This document shows, one piece after another, positions 1-8,121 of a stretch of DNA of 64,000 bases. The position numbers and the translations under genes are program-made. Positions within the stretch are counted from its first letter, which is position 1, and every line of letters begins with the position of its first letter. The notes under the pieces are model-generated. The model was not told the DNA's origin and did not search any database. It was given only the letters and a program-made list of their open reading frames with translations. The stretch covers positions 45,556 to 109,555 of the forward strand of contig JAFQXA010000011.1 of NCBI GenBank assembly GCA_017407205.1, given 5' to 3'. The stretch is from Clostridia bacterium (GTDB taxonomy: Bacteria; Bacillota; Clostridia; Christensenellales; CAG-138).

Positions 1-1
1 A

Positions 2-367
2 GCTAACACTATGCTTGAAATGACACGTAAGGAGATTTTCCCGGCAGTCCTCTCATATGAAAAGCTTTTGTCGGAGACGATAAACAGCAAAAAGCTTGCC
101 TGTGCTGCTTCAACTGCTCCGGAGGAAGACCTCTTAAAGCGAATCGCGGAAAAAAACACAGAGCTTTACAGTGCCTGCATACGCTTGAAGGAAGCGATAA
201 CCGAAGCTTCCAAAATTAAGAACAATTTAAAGCTTGCACAGTTCTGCCGTGACAGCATAATCTTAATCATGAACGAAGTTCGCTCATCCGCCGATGCTCT
301 TGAGGAATTGACGGCTAAGGACTTCTGGCCCTTCCCCACCTACGAGGATTTGCTCTTCAACTTTTAA
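2..367 (+). CDS. glnN: Glutamine synthetase type III, C-terminal end (partial)
   Basis: Reading frame open at the left window edge; only the last 121 residues are visible. The C-terminal pattern WPFPTYEDLLF near the end and the preceding helical stretch containing IFPAVLSYEKLL are typical of the C-terminus of type III glutamine synthetases, which make glutamine from glutamate, ammonia and ATP in the cytoplasm. The ATG at 11 is an internal methionine, not the start: the frame continues upstream (Ala-Asn-Thr-Met). It ends 186 bp before gdhA, with its own terminator between, so the two ammonia-assimilation genes are neighbours but probably separate transcripts. The catalytic core is outside the window, so the family call rests on the C-terminal signature. 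Confidence 0.8.
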   Translation, partial: ANTMLEMTRKEIFPAVLSYEKLLSETINSKKLACAASTAPEEDLLKRIAEKNTELYSACIRLKEAITEASKIKNNLKLAQFCRDSIILIMNEVRSSADALEELTAKDFWPFPTYEDLLFNF

Positions 368-385
368 AGCATTTTATGCAATTTT

Positions 386-419
386 GCCATGCTCGCCTTT
401 CGCTTGCATGGCTTTTTTT
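386..419 (+). terminator. Rho-independent terminator after glnN
   Basis: GCCATGC (386-392) pairs with GCATGGC (406-412), followed by a run of seven T. It lies just after the glnN stop codon. Confidence 0.75.
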
Positions 420-482
420 ATGAAAAACATCATTTTTATGCAACTTTTACCCTCAAAACTTGCATTTTTTGTTTATTTACAC

Positions 483-511
483 TTGATTTTATAATGCGAA
501 TATAATAATAT
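483..511 (+). promoter_or_regulatory. Candidate sigma-A promoter for gdhA
   Basis: TTGATT (483-488), 17 bp, then TAATAT (506-511); an overlapping TATAAT at 501-506 is a second possible -10. The region is very AT-rich, so the exact pair is uncertain. The gdhA ATG is about 42 bp downstream with a good ribosome binding site. Confidence 0.4.
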
Positions 512-553
512 TATTGCGATGTGTATTTTTTATTAAATTTATAGGAGTTTAAC

Positions 554-1900
554 ATGAACAGCTACATTCAATCAGTAATCGAAAAAGTTGCAAAGCGTGA
601 CCCTGATCAGCGCGAATTTTTGCAGACAGTGGAAGAAGTTTTCACTTCTTTGGAACCCGTTATCGAACAGCACCCCGAATATCAGAACATGGCTCTGCTC
701 GAGCGTATGGTTGAGCCTGAGCGCGTTATCTCTTTCCGCGTTGTATGGACTGACGATAACAATGTTCCCCATGTAAACCGTGGCTATCGCGTACAGTTCA
801 ACAGTGCAATAGGACCTTTCAAGGGCGGTTTGCGTTTTGCTTCAAATGTTAACCTTTCAATCATAAAGTTCTTAGGCTTTGAGCAGACATTCAAAAACTC
901 TCTTACTTCACTCCCCATGGGCGGCGGTAAGGGCGGTTCAGACTTTGATCCCACAGGCAAGAGCGATGCTGAGATCATGCGTTTCTGCCAGGCTTTCATG
1001 ACAGAGCTTTACAGACACATCGGTCCCGATACAGACGTTCCCGCAGGTGATATCGGCGTAGGTGCACGCGAGATAGGCTACATCTTCGGCCAGTATAAGC
1101 GTATCACGGGTCAGTTCAAGAACGGCACACTCACAGGCAAGGGTCTTTCATACGGCGGAAGCCTTATCCGTCCCGAAGCTACGGGCTACGGTGCTGTATA
1201 TTACCTCCAGGAAGTTTTGAAGCACAACAACGATTCACTTGAAGGCAAGGTTGTCGGTATCTCCGGCTTCGGTAATGTTTCATGGGGCGTTGCATCAAAG
1301 ATTGCAGAGCTTGGTGCAAAGGTTGTTACACTCGCAGGTCCTGACGGTTACATTTATGATCCTGACGGCGTAACCACACCCGAAAAGATTGCTTACATGC
1401 TTGAAATGCGTGCTTCAAACAGAAACCGTGTTCAGGATTATGCTGACAAGTTCGGCGTTGAGTTCTTCCCCGGTCAGAAGCCCTGGGGCAGAAAGTTCGA
1501 TATCTGTATGCCCTGTGCTTACCAGAACGAAATCGGCATGGAAGAAGCAAAGCAGATACTCGCAAACGGTACAAAGTACTATATCGAAGTTGCAAATATG
1601 CCCACAACAAACGAAGCACTTGCTTACTTGCGTGAGAACAACGTCATCGTTGCTCCGAGTAAGGCGGTTAACGCAGGTGGTGTTGCAGTATCAGGTCTTG
1701 AAATGAGCCAGAACAGCGAACGCCTCTCATGGTCAAAGGAAGAAGTTGACGAAAAGCTCAAGACAATCATGAAGAATATCCATGACGCATCAGTAGAAGC
1801 TGCTGAAGAATACGGCCTTGGTTATGACCTCGTTGCAGGCGCAAACATTGCAGGCTTCAAGAAGGTAGCAGACGCTATGATAGCACAGGGTCTTGTATAA
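554..1900 (+). CDS. gdhA: NADP-type glutamate dehydrogenase
   Basis: 448 aa, the usual length of hexameric class I glutamate dehydrogenases. It catalyses reductive amination of 2-oxoglutarate with ammonia to glutamate in the cytoplasm. Visible signatures are the catalytic segment PMGGGKGGSDFDP, with the expected catalytic lysine near residue 126, DVPAGDIGVGAREIGY with the catalytic Asp near 166, and a Rossmann segment GISGFGNVSWG around residues 235-245. The start is set by the ribosome binding site AGGAG 8-9 bp upstream. It is a single-gene transcript, with a promoter candidate upstream and a strong terminator downstream. The neighbouring type III glutamine synthetase suggests a local nitrogen-assimilation cluster. 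Assignment as NADP-specific rests on overall resemblance to the anabolic GdhA group. Confidence 0.95.
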   Translation: MNSYIQSVIEKVAKRDPDQREFLQTVEEVFTSLEPVIEQHPEYQNMALLERMVEPERVISFRVVWTDDNNVPHVNRGYRVQFNSAIGPFKGGLRFASNVNLSIIKFLGFEQTFKNSLTSLPMGGGKGGSDFDPTGKSDAEIMRFCQAFMTELYRHIGPDTDVPAGDIGVGAREIGYIFGQYKRITGQFKNGTLTGKGLSYGGSLIRPEATGYGAVYYLQEVLKHNNDSLEGKVVGISGFGNVSWGVASKIAELGAKVVTLAGPDGYIYDPDGVTTPEKIAYMLEMRASNRNRVQDYADKFGVEFFPGQKPWGRKFDICMPCAYQNEIGMEEAKQILANGTKYYIEVANMPTTNEALAYLRENNVIVAPSKAVNAGGVAVSGLEMSQNSERLSWSKEEVDEKLKTIMKNIHDASVEAAEEYGLGYDLVAGANIAGFKKVADAMIAQGLV

Positions 1901-1920
1901 AATATAAATGCCAAACCAAA

Positions 1921-1949
1921 AGCGGAAGAGAAAATCTCTTCCGCTTTTT
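1921..1949. terminator. Bidirectional terminator between gdhA and the convergent dockerin gene
   Basis: Perfect 10-bp stem AGCGGAAGAG (1921-1930)/CTCTTCCGCT (1936-1945) with a T run after it and an A-rich stretch before it, so it can serve both convergent genes. Confidence 0.85.
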
Positions 1950-1955
1950 GCTTGT

Positions 1956-4900
1956 TTATCTGAGTAACATGAACTGCAGCATGGCAATATCTCTTGAATT
2001 TATTTTCTTGTCACCGTTGCAGTCAGCATAAATTTGCTGTTCCTCGCTTAAAAGTGTGATTTGGAGCAAATGCTTTTGTACAAGTGCAATATCCCTTGAG
2101 TTTACCTCGCCGTCATTGTTTACGTCACCGCTGTCATAAGGTGCTTCCGTCGGCTCCAATGTCAGAACAGGAGTAGGCTCAAGCGTCGGCTCGAGCGTCG
2201 GCTCAAGTGTAGGCTCGAGTGTAGGCTCGAGTGTGGGAACGGGAGTGGGAGTTGGCTTTACCGTTTGAATGGGCGTGGGCTCAAGTGTCGGCTCAATTGT
2301 CGGCTCAAGTGTCGGCTCAATTGTCGGCTCTAATGTCGGCTCTAATGTCGGCTCAACAGTCGGCTCTGCCGTTTGAACGGGAGTAGGTTCAACCGTAGCA
2401 ACGGGCAGGGGCGTGGGCGTGGGCTCGTTACCTGTTGGATATGGTACTTTTTCCATCAGTACACTTGCAGGCAAAATGCCGTTTTCTGCATAATAGGCAA
2501 GTATTCTTGTAAAGCACAAAAGCTCCGAGGGATAGTTGACCTGACCGTTGAAATTCTTTACAGGGAAGCCGTTTGCATTGCCTGTATTGGTGGGATAGCT
2601 TGCAGAAGCACCTATGCGCTTGTTTTTAACTGCATAAACGGTTTGCCTTATGGCAAGATTCATATAGAAATTCTGGTCAACGGTTTTTGTGCCGAAAGAA
2701 TAAGCCGCTTCCAGATCGGGTGGGTCAAATCTCAAAGATGATACGGTGAATACAGTATCTTTGTTATTGTAAATATCCTGGATTGCCTGTGCCGTCATAT
2801 AGAAATATATGGGCAATGAAACCCACTTGCCTTTAACGGGCACGCCGTAGGGATAAAACGCACTGCCCGAGGTGTAATGTGTGAGCGCATCCCTTGCCGC
2901 AAGTGCAAGCTCCATGATTGTAACGGTGTCACTTTGTGGTGGCTGCGTTACAACGGGCTTGGGTGTGGGCGTTGCGGACGGGCCTTTTGTTACCGTTGTT
3001 GCCGTGATTGACGCATCTATAATTTCGGGCAGAACATTGTATTTTTTGTATGAGTTAAGAACTCTTGCAAGCACGATTGTTGCTCTTGCATTTCCGAAAT
3101 TACCGCTGTAAGATGAATCCGTTTCACCGGGTAATGTTACAAACGCAGGCAAACAGCCTGTTTTGCCGTAGCTGTCACCACCGCCGAAATAGTTTATAAA
3201 TTCTCTTGCAACAAGAAGATATCCTGCTTTGTCAACCACTGCAGCACTGAAAGTATCGGCCGATGTTTCATAATTTGCAGTAGATGTTATCCAAGCTGAG
3301 CAGCGTGTTGCAGGCGATTTTGAAGAGATATAATCAAGTGCCTGTGCCGCCATCAATGTGTATGAGGGCTTGTCGAGAGTGATGCCGTTTACGGTTATCA
3401 TTTCGGGCATATTGCCTGTTGAAAGCATTACTTCATAAGCATCGGAGATTGCATTTACAGCCTCTGCAATGGTAACTGTGGCATTTTGCTTTGAAGAGCG
3501 TGTTAAGCTTGAGTTTACAAAATGCTCAAGCAATGCAAATTCCGTTGTGAGTGTGCTTGCTCCGCTAACGCTGTTACGGTAGTATTCTGCATCAAAATCT
3601 ACTGAAAATTCTTTTGCTTTTCCCGTGAATTCTTTCTTTGCGTTTTCAAGGAAATATGAAAAACCGCTTTCGTAATCGCCCTTGAATGTATCAACCAAAG
3701 CCTGACCGTTTTGGTTGATATAATGTTTGATATCAAATGCCAGAGAAGCACGTCTGCCTTCTCTTATGCCGTAAGTGACAAAATGCTCGTAGAGTGCATT
3801 TTCGTCAGCACAATAAGCGGCAAGAGAGGGATATGCATTAAGATAGAATTCCGCATCAAAAACCAAGGGCTTTATATCGTCTGGAATTGCTATTTGGTTT
3901 GTGCTTGTGATTGTTCCGTAATCAAAGTTTTGAGGGCCGTCCTTTGATGCATAGCTTGTTGTGCCGCCAATTTCGTTAAGCCACATTTTTGTGTATGCCG
4001 TTGTAAGCTGGCTGTTTGCCACGGCATCATATATCCATTCGGATGCAGGGAACAAGCAAATATCGGGATCTATAAGTTTGTAAACTTCTTTTTCCGCACC
4101 GTTCTGACCGTGGTGAGCCATTTGAACTATATCGCTCTTTAAGCTGAAAAATTTTGAAGAATCCTTCTTGTTTTCATTGTGCAAATACAGTAACGCCTTG
4201 CTTTGAGCATCGGAAGTATCACCCAAAAACAGAATACTCTTGCCGCCAACCGTAGCACGGAATACAGAGCAGGTGTTGTTCAGGAAGTTCATTGCCAAAA
4301 GCTCTTTTACCGTTTTACTCGTGTAAATGCTGCCGCAGGTGTTAAGATTTCCGCTGTAGCGTGTTGTAATATTGTCTGCCGCCCATATGACATCTTCATA
4401 AGTTGAAAGAATGTCTATATGCACAGTATCAATGTCGAACGAGCCAAGACTCTCATTCATGTGCTTGGGCTTCACCTCAACAACATTGATGGGTGTTGAG
4501 GATTTAGCCTGCAGCTTGCTTATGCAGGTGTCAATTGCCTTGTTTGATTTGATTGCCGTGTCCTGCTCGCTGTATGAACAGTATTCATAAATTTGCGCAT
4601 CCTTAACAAGAGCATAGTAAAACGTGTCAACGGTGATTTCGGTTGGATAGCTTGCCGCAATCGTTGCAAGTGCACCGTAGTGGTCACTGTGAGCATGAGT
4701 GATAAACCATGCAGTAACATGGGGCACGCTCTTTCCCGTAATATCCTTTAAAAACTGAAGCAAATATTTGCCGTCATAACCATCGTCTTTTCTGCCGCCG
4801 TCAATAACGATAATACTGCCGTCACGGGTTTTCATGACATATGACATTGCACCTTCATAACCGCCGCTTGCACGGGGTTGCTTTGGCGGAAGCTGATAAA

Positions 4901-5036
4901 GCGTTGCCGCAGGAAGCGTGGATGTGTAAACCTCAGTTTCTGCCTTTGCTTGCGGTGCAACGGCAAATATAATTGCAGTTAAAATAAAAGCAATTATACA
5001 AATAAGGCTGATGTTTTTAAGCGATGTTTTAACCAT
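1956..5036 (-). CDS. Secreted metallo-beta-lactamase-fold protein with PMBR-like repeats, Pro-Thr linker and C-terminal dockerin
   Basis: 1026 aa. An N-terminal signal peptide (residues 1-32, ending AKA) is followed by a metallo-beta-lactamase domain to about residue 400. The zinc motif HAHSDH (residues 114-119) is intact, suggesting a hydrolase of the ComEC/YycJ-like group; the substrate is unknown. Around 415-530 are two FDAEFYLNAYP...GIREGR-type repeats. Two segments (about 545-700 and 715-885) resemble pseudomurein-binding repeats, with patterns such as ILAYYAENGILP. An (E-P-T-L/I)n linker precedes a type I dockerin (about 970-1026) with two calcium loops, DVNNDGEVNSRD and DCNGDKKINSRD. 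Start chosen from AAGGAG upstream and a TTGCCA-17-TATACT promoter. Probably an exported, cohesin-tethered enzyme. The MBL and dockerin calls are firm; the PMBR call is by pattern only. Confidence 0.85.
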   Translation of the reverse strand: MVKTSLKNISLICIIAFILTAIIFAVAPQAKAETEVYTSTLPAATLYQLPPKQPRASGGYEGAMSYVMKTRDGSIIVIDGGRKDDGYDGKYLLQFLKDITGKSVPHVTAWFITHAHSDHYGALATIAASYPTEITVDTFYYALVKDAQIYEYCSYSEQDTAIKSNKAIDTCISKLQAKSSTPINVVEVKPKHMNESLGSFDIDTVHIDILSTYEDVIWAADNITTRYSGNLNTCGSIYTSKTVKELLAMNFLNNTCSVFRATVGGKSILFLGDTSDAQSKALLYLHNENKKDSSKFFSLKSDIVQMAHHGQNGAEKEVYKLIDPDICLFPASEWIYDAVANSQLTTAYTKMWLNEIGGTTSYASKDGPQNFDYGTITSTNQIAIPDDIKPLVFDAEFYLNAYPSLAAYCADENALYEHFVTYGIREGRRASLAFDIKHYINQNGQALVDTFKGDYESGFSYFLENAKKEFTGKAKEFSVDFDAEYYRNSVSGASTLTTEFALLEHFVNSSLTRSSKQNATVTIAEAVNAISDAYEVMLSTGNMPEMITVNGITLDKPSYTLMAAQALDYISSKSPATRCSAWITSTANYETSADTFSAAVVDKAGYLLVAREFINYFGGGDSYGKTGCLPAFVTLPGETDSSYSGNFGNARATIVLARVLNSYKKYNVLPEIIDASITATTVTKGPSATPTPKPVVTQPPQSDTVTIMELALAARDALTHYTSGSAFYPYGVPVKGKWVSLPIYFYMTAQAIQDIYNNKDTVFTVSSLRFDPPDLEAAYSFGTKTVDQNFYMNLAIRQTVYAVKNKRIGASASYPTNTGNANGFPVKNFNGQVNYPSELLCFTRILAYYAENGILPASVLMEKVPYPTGNEPTPTPLPVATVEPTPVQTAEPTVEPTLEPTLEPTIEPTLEPTIEPTLEPTPIQTVKPTPTPVPTLEPTLEPTLEPTLEPTLEPTPVLTLEPTEAPYDSGDVNNDGEVNSRDIALVQKHLLQITLLSEEQQIYADCNGDKKINSRDIAMLQFMLLR
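2150..2380 (-). repeat. 12-bp-type tandem repeat encoding the Pro-Thr-Glu linker
   Basis: Repeated 12-nt units of the type GGCTCNAGTGTC encode Glu-Pro-Thr-Leu/Ile blocks between the catalytic part and the dockerin of the MBL-fold protein. Units differ only at third or single positions, as expected for an expandable low-complexity tract, so copy number may vary between strains. Confidence 0.75.
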
Positions 5037-5066
5037 AACTTGCTCCTTTATAAACTTATTAAGATT

Positions 5067-5095
5067 AGTATATAAGAAAAAGTTAATAATGGCAA
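5067..5095 (-). promoter_or_regulatory. Sigma-A promoter of the MBL/dockerin gene
   Basis: On the minus strand TTGCCA (5095-5090), exactly 17 bp, then TATACT (5072-5067), about 31 bp before the start codon at 5036. Confidence 0.65.
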
Positions 5096-5127
5096 TACAC
5101 GACGCCTTGAAGGCACCAAGACAAGAA

Positions 5128-5190
5128 AAAACTCTGCCCGACAGCAGAGTTTTCTCCGTACTTATTCACTATTCACTATAAGTTATAACC
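5128..5190. repeat. Hairpin-linked interspersed repeat, copy A
   Basis: Stem AAAACTCTGC (5128-5137)/GCAGAGTTTT (5144-5153), 7 nt, then CTTATTCA followed by CACTATAAGTTATAAC from 5161. The same stem, the same 7-nt gap and nearly the same AT-rich sequence recur at 52303-52369. Related copies lie at 60364-60427 and 59479-59552. Confidence 0.7.
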
Positions 5191-5202
5191 TAAAAAAGGG
5201 GT

Positions 5203-5246
5203 GATGCCGACTCAAAGGGGATAGAGTCGGCATCGTTTGTTGTTTT
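5203..5246. terminator. Strong hairpin terminator downstream of tadA
   Basis: GATGCCGACTC (5203-5213) pairs perfectly with GAGTCGGCATC (5224-5234). T-rich sequence follows on the plus strand; a T6 run follows four C residues on the minus strand, so it can end the tadA transcript. Confidence 0.65.
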
Positions 5247-5373
5247 TTGGGGGGAGGGAAATCAACTTTGGAACCAAAAAGAAGTGTTGCTCTCCTTTTC
5301 ACAAGCTTATTCTAAAACATAATTGTGTCCTCAGTTAGACAAACAAGTGTAAAATGTGGTCTTTTTTTGTGAA

Positions 5374-5856
5374 CTAATTAAGCTTATTCTCCCTCTTTGC
5401 TTTAAAGTAATCAGTCAGAACACGGGAACACTCTTTTTCCAAAACTCCGCCGATCACTTCAACTTTGCTTGTCATAAAGCCGTCCGTCAAATCAAAGCTG
5501 CTGCCGCAGGCACCGAAATTCTTATCGTATGCACCAAATACAATCGACTTTAATCTGAAATTCACGGCGGCACCTGCACACATTGCACACGGCTCAAGCG
5601 TTACATACAAGGTGCACTCTGACAATCTCCATGTGCCAAGCTTTTGAGCCGCCTCTTTCATTGCAAGCAATTCCGCGTGTGCCGATGCGTCATTATTTTT
5701 TTCGACCAGATTATGAGCCTCTGCAATAATCTGCCCTTCATGCTCTATAACAGCACCAACGGGGACTTCGTCCATATCAAAAGCAAGCTGCGCCATTTTA
5801 AGTGCAGCTTGCATATAGTGATTTAAATTATGCTTTGAAAAAGCGCCGTCTTTCAT
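5374..5856 (-). CDS. tadA: tRNA(Arg) adenosine-34 deaminase
   Basis: 160 aa, the normal length for TadA. This zinc enzyme converts adenosine 34 to inosine in the anticodon of tRNA-Arg(ACG), in the cytoplasm. The zinc and catalytic residues are visible as HAE (His60-Glu62) in the stretch DASAHAELLAMK and PCAMC (Cys90, Cys93). The N-terminal MQAALKMAQLAFDMDEVPVGAVI is characteristic of the family. The ribosome binding site GAGGAA lies 9-10 nt before the ATG. It reads in the same direction as the upstream glycosyltransferase gene, 18 bp away, so it may share that transcript, and it is followed by the 5203 hairpin. A free-base cytidine/guanine deaminase is the alternative, but the sequence favours TadA. 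Confidence 0.93.
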   Translation of the reverse strand: MKDGAFSKHNLNHYMQAALKMAQLAFDMDEVPVGAVIEHEGQIIAEAHNLVEKNNDASAHAELLAMKEAAQKLGTWRLSECTLYVTLEPCAMCAGAAVNFRLKSIVFGAYDKNFGACGSSFDLTDGFMTSKVEVIGGVLEKECSRVLTDYFKAKRENKLN

Positions 5857-5874
5857 TCCTGTTATTCCTCGGAC

Positions 5875-6807
5875 TTACATATGATAATGTTTAAGCATCA
5901 TTTTTATAATGTTGAGCTGTATTTCAAACTGTTCTCTCTGCTTCTTTGCAACAGTATCAAGCACGAGTCCGCAAACGAGTGAAAGCATTGCAATTATGAG
6001 CAAAACGCCTGCACCCAAAAGAGTCGGCATTTTGGGAACGAGCCCCGTATTAAAGAACTCAATGAGTATCGGTATAAAAAGTGCTATGCCCACAAGTGCA
6101 AACACCAAAGAGGCAATGCCGAAGAACATAAGCGGTTTATAATCCTTAAAAAGCCTTACTATCTTTTTGAGCACCTTTATGCCGTCTGATACGGTATTAA
6201 GCTTTGAAACGCTTCCATCGGGTCTGTCCCTGTAATCAACAGGCAATGACACTATGTGGAAATTCTTGTCAAGTGCGTGTATAGTCATTTCGGTCTCTAT
6301 TTCAAAACCCTTTGACTGTATCGGGAACGATTTTACGAACAAGGGTGAGAACGCACGGTAGCCCGTCATTATATCCGTTACATTACCCTTGAATATCATG
6401 TTTACAAGCTTACGCACGAGCTTATTACCCGTGTTATGGAAGGCACGCTTGTTTTCGGTAAAGTATGTGGCTGTCAATCGGTCACCCACTACCATGTCTG
6501 CATTCTTTTTAAGGACAAGCTCTTCCATTTCCTTTGCGTATTCCGCAGGATATGTATCATCACCGTCCGTCATTATATAGCAGTCCGCCTCTATATCCCT
6601 GAACATGGAGCGTATAACATTGCCCTTGCCCTGTCTGTACTCGTGGCAAACTATAGCTCCTGCTTTTTGAGCTATCTCCGCCGTGCCGTCCGTCGAGTTA
6701 TTGTCAAAAACATAAACTTGGGCATCCGGAAGCACTTTTTTAAAATCGGTAACTACTTTTTCTATGGTCTTCGCTTCGTTGTAGCACGGTATCAATACTG
6801 CTGTCAT
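5875..6807 (-). CDS. Family 2 glycosyltransferase, polyprenyl-phosphate sugar transferase type
   Basis: 310 aa from the chosen start. The GT2 domain (residues 1-220) opens TAVLIPCYNEAKTIEKVV and has the nucleotide-sugar motif DGDDTYPAEYA, where the metal-binding Asp residues lie. Two hydrophobic segments follow (about 230-255 and 260-285). This architecture is that of dolichol-/undecaprenyl-phosphate mannose or glucose transferases such as GtrB-like proteins, acting on the cytoplasmic face of the membrane. A longer frame opens at 6861, but GGGGGA lies 7 nt before the ATG at 6807, and this start also removes an overlap with the upstream gene. It is 22 bp downstream of the polytopic membrane protein and probably works with it, for example in sugar flipping or envelope-glycan decoration. 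Sugar and acceptor are unknown. Confidence 0.88.
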   Translation of the reverse strand: MTAVLIPCYNEAKTIEKVVTDFKKVLPDAQVYVFDNNSTDGTAEIAQKAGAIVCHEYRQGKGNVIRSMFRDIEADCYIMTDGDDTYPAEYAKEMEELVLKKNADMVVGDRLTATYFTENKRAFHNTGNKLVRKLVNMIFKGNVTDIMTGYRAFSPLFVKSFPIQSKGFEIETEMTIHALDKNFHIVSLPVDYRDRPDGSVSKLNTVSDGIKVLKKIVRLFKDYKPLMFFGIASLVFALVGIALFIPILIEFFNTGLVPKMPTLLGAGVLLIIAMLSLVCGLVLDTVAKKQREQFEIQLNIIKMMLKHYHM

Positions 6808-6829
6808 TTGTATCTCCCCCATTTTCTGT

Positions 6830-8086
6830 TTAAGCTTTTTTAGACTTTTTCTTAAAATCAAACGATGATGAAAGCATTGTTATAATCGCAAATACCATTA
6901 TCCAAAGCATCCTGTATGTAAACCATGCATGGATGTACGAATGGTTTGATGTCACGACCTGCCATGCAAAGGGCATACAGGCAATGAGCAAAAACGGCAA
7001 AGCATTTATCAAGGCTTTTTTAAACGGAATACCCTTTATCGCAATAAGCACAGCTTCAACAAGCAGTGCCCCTACTGCGAGGATTATGAAAGGTATTTCT
7101 CCTATCATCCCAAGGTTTCTCGCAAATACATCAATTACGGTTATCGTGCCTGCGTTTGCAGTTTCGTTACCCGAACGCTCTGCAAAAGCAGAAAGTGCAT
7201 TGCCTATGATGTCATTGCCCGTCAAAAGTGAGCCGAGCACTACTTTTCCTGCCCACATTCCGACATAGCCTATACCAAAGCAGACAGAATAAAGTATTAT
7301 TCTTGTGATTTTGTTCTTTAAGTCATCGTCTTTTTTAAGGAGCATCAAAACAACCATGGGCACACCGAGCACAACAAGCGGATATGTAAGGTAATCCATA
7401 TAGCTTGTCAGCACACCTGCAATCAGGAAAAAGTATATGTACCTATTGTTCTTTTCAAGCTTTTCATGGAAAAGCAGCATAACGCAAAGTGCGCAGAGAG
7501 TTATATACATAACAGTTGAAAACTGCAATGAAAACGGAATCACTATCGGTATTGTAAAGAGTATCGCAAATATAAATCCGATTGCATATTTAAGTCCCGT
7601 CTTTTTGAGCATGAGCACGAACACAAACAGGCCGAGCAACGCAAAAAGCACAAGATTTATAATTCTTATCTGTCCGTAATTAAAAAGCATGAGCATGGGC
7701 TTGAGCGTTACAAGATAGCCGTGCCAATATCTTTCATATGTTGCAAATTCGCTTGTTTCGCCTGTCTCAAGATAGTTCAACAGCGATGAAACAGGACTTT
7801 CATCCGATGTTGCACGGTACATATTCGCGGCTCTGTTTATCAGACCCTCATCACTGTCCGTAACAGCGTTTAAAAGCATGAGCGAGTCCGTATAATTATC
7901 AAGCATCGAACCGTCGTAACCGTTTATAAAATAAGGGTACTCGCCCGAAATTTCAAACACATCAGCCGACTCTTTGGCATTTTCAAACATGGGCTCTGTG
8001 GGCAACAGAAAAACTCCGCACAACAGTGCAAATCCTGCAATTATGCAGACCAGCAAAATTGCCGCCGCTTTTAATGCACACTTCAT
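6830..8086 (-). CDS. Polytopic membrane protein, glycosyltransferase-partner type
   Basis: 418 aa with about ten hydrophobic segments. An N-terminal anchor is followed by a roughly 110-residue extracytoplasmic loop (residues 30-135), rich in Asp/Glu/Ser/Tyr and containing YPYFINGYDGSML and a YERYWHGY segment. A run of membrane helices follows, with a basic tail KKKSKKA. This layout resembles GT-C-type or lipid-linked-sugar proteins with a large first external loop, but no diagnostic motif was recognised. GGGGGC lies about 7-10 nt before the start. It is the first gene of a short operon with the GT2 enzyme, so a joint role in extracellular polysaccharide or protein glycosylation is inferred, not shown. 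Confidence 0.75.
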   Translation of the reverse strand: MKCALKAAAILLVCIIAGFALLCGVFLLPTEPMFENAKESADVFEISGEYPYFINGYDGSMLDNYTDSLMLLNAVTDSDEGLINRAANMYRATSDESPVSSLLNYLETGETSEFATYERYWHGYLVTLKPMLMLFNYGQIRIINLVLFALLGLFVFVLMLKKTGLKYAIGFIFAILFTIPIVIPFSLQFSTVMYITLCALCVMLLFHEKLEKNNRYIYFFLIAGVLTSYMDYLTYPLVVLGVPMVVLMLLKKDDDLKNKITRIILYSVCFGIGYVGMWAGKVVLGSLLTGNDIIGNALSAFAERSGNETANAGTITVIDVFARNLGMIGEIPFIILAVGALLVEAVLIAIKGIPFKKALINALPFLLIACMPFAWQVVTSNHSYIHAWFTYRMLWIMVFAIITMLSSSFDFKKKSKKA

Positions 8087-8121
8087 TTTTTCTTTGCCCC
8101 CTTTATCCTTTGATTAAAATA

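Larger units (their letters stand above)
5037..5373. other. 337-bp intergenic stretch: promoter, repeat element and terminator
   Basis: No convincing gene. From left to right it holds the minus-strand promoter of the MBL/dockerin gene, a hairpin-plus-AT-rich repeat module (5128-5190) that recurs elsewhere in the window, a strong 11-bp stem hairpin (5203-5234), and about 120 bp of AT-rich sequence without recognised signals before the end of tadA. Confidence 0.7.
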
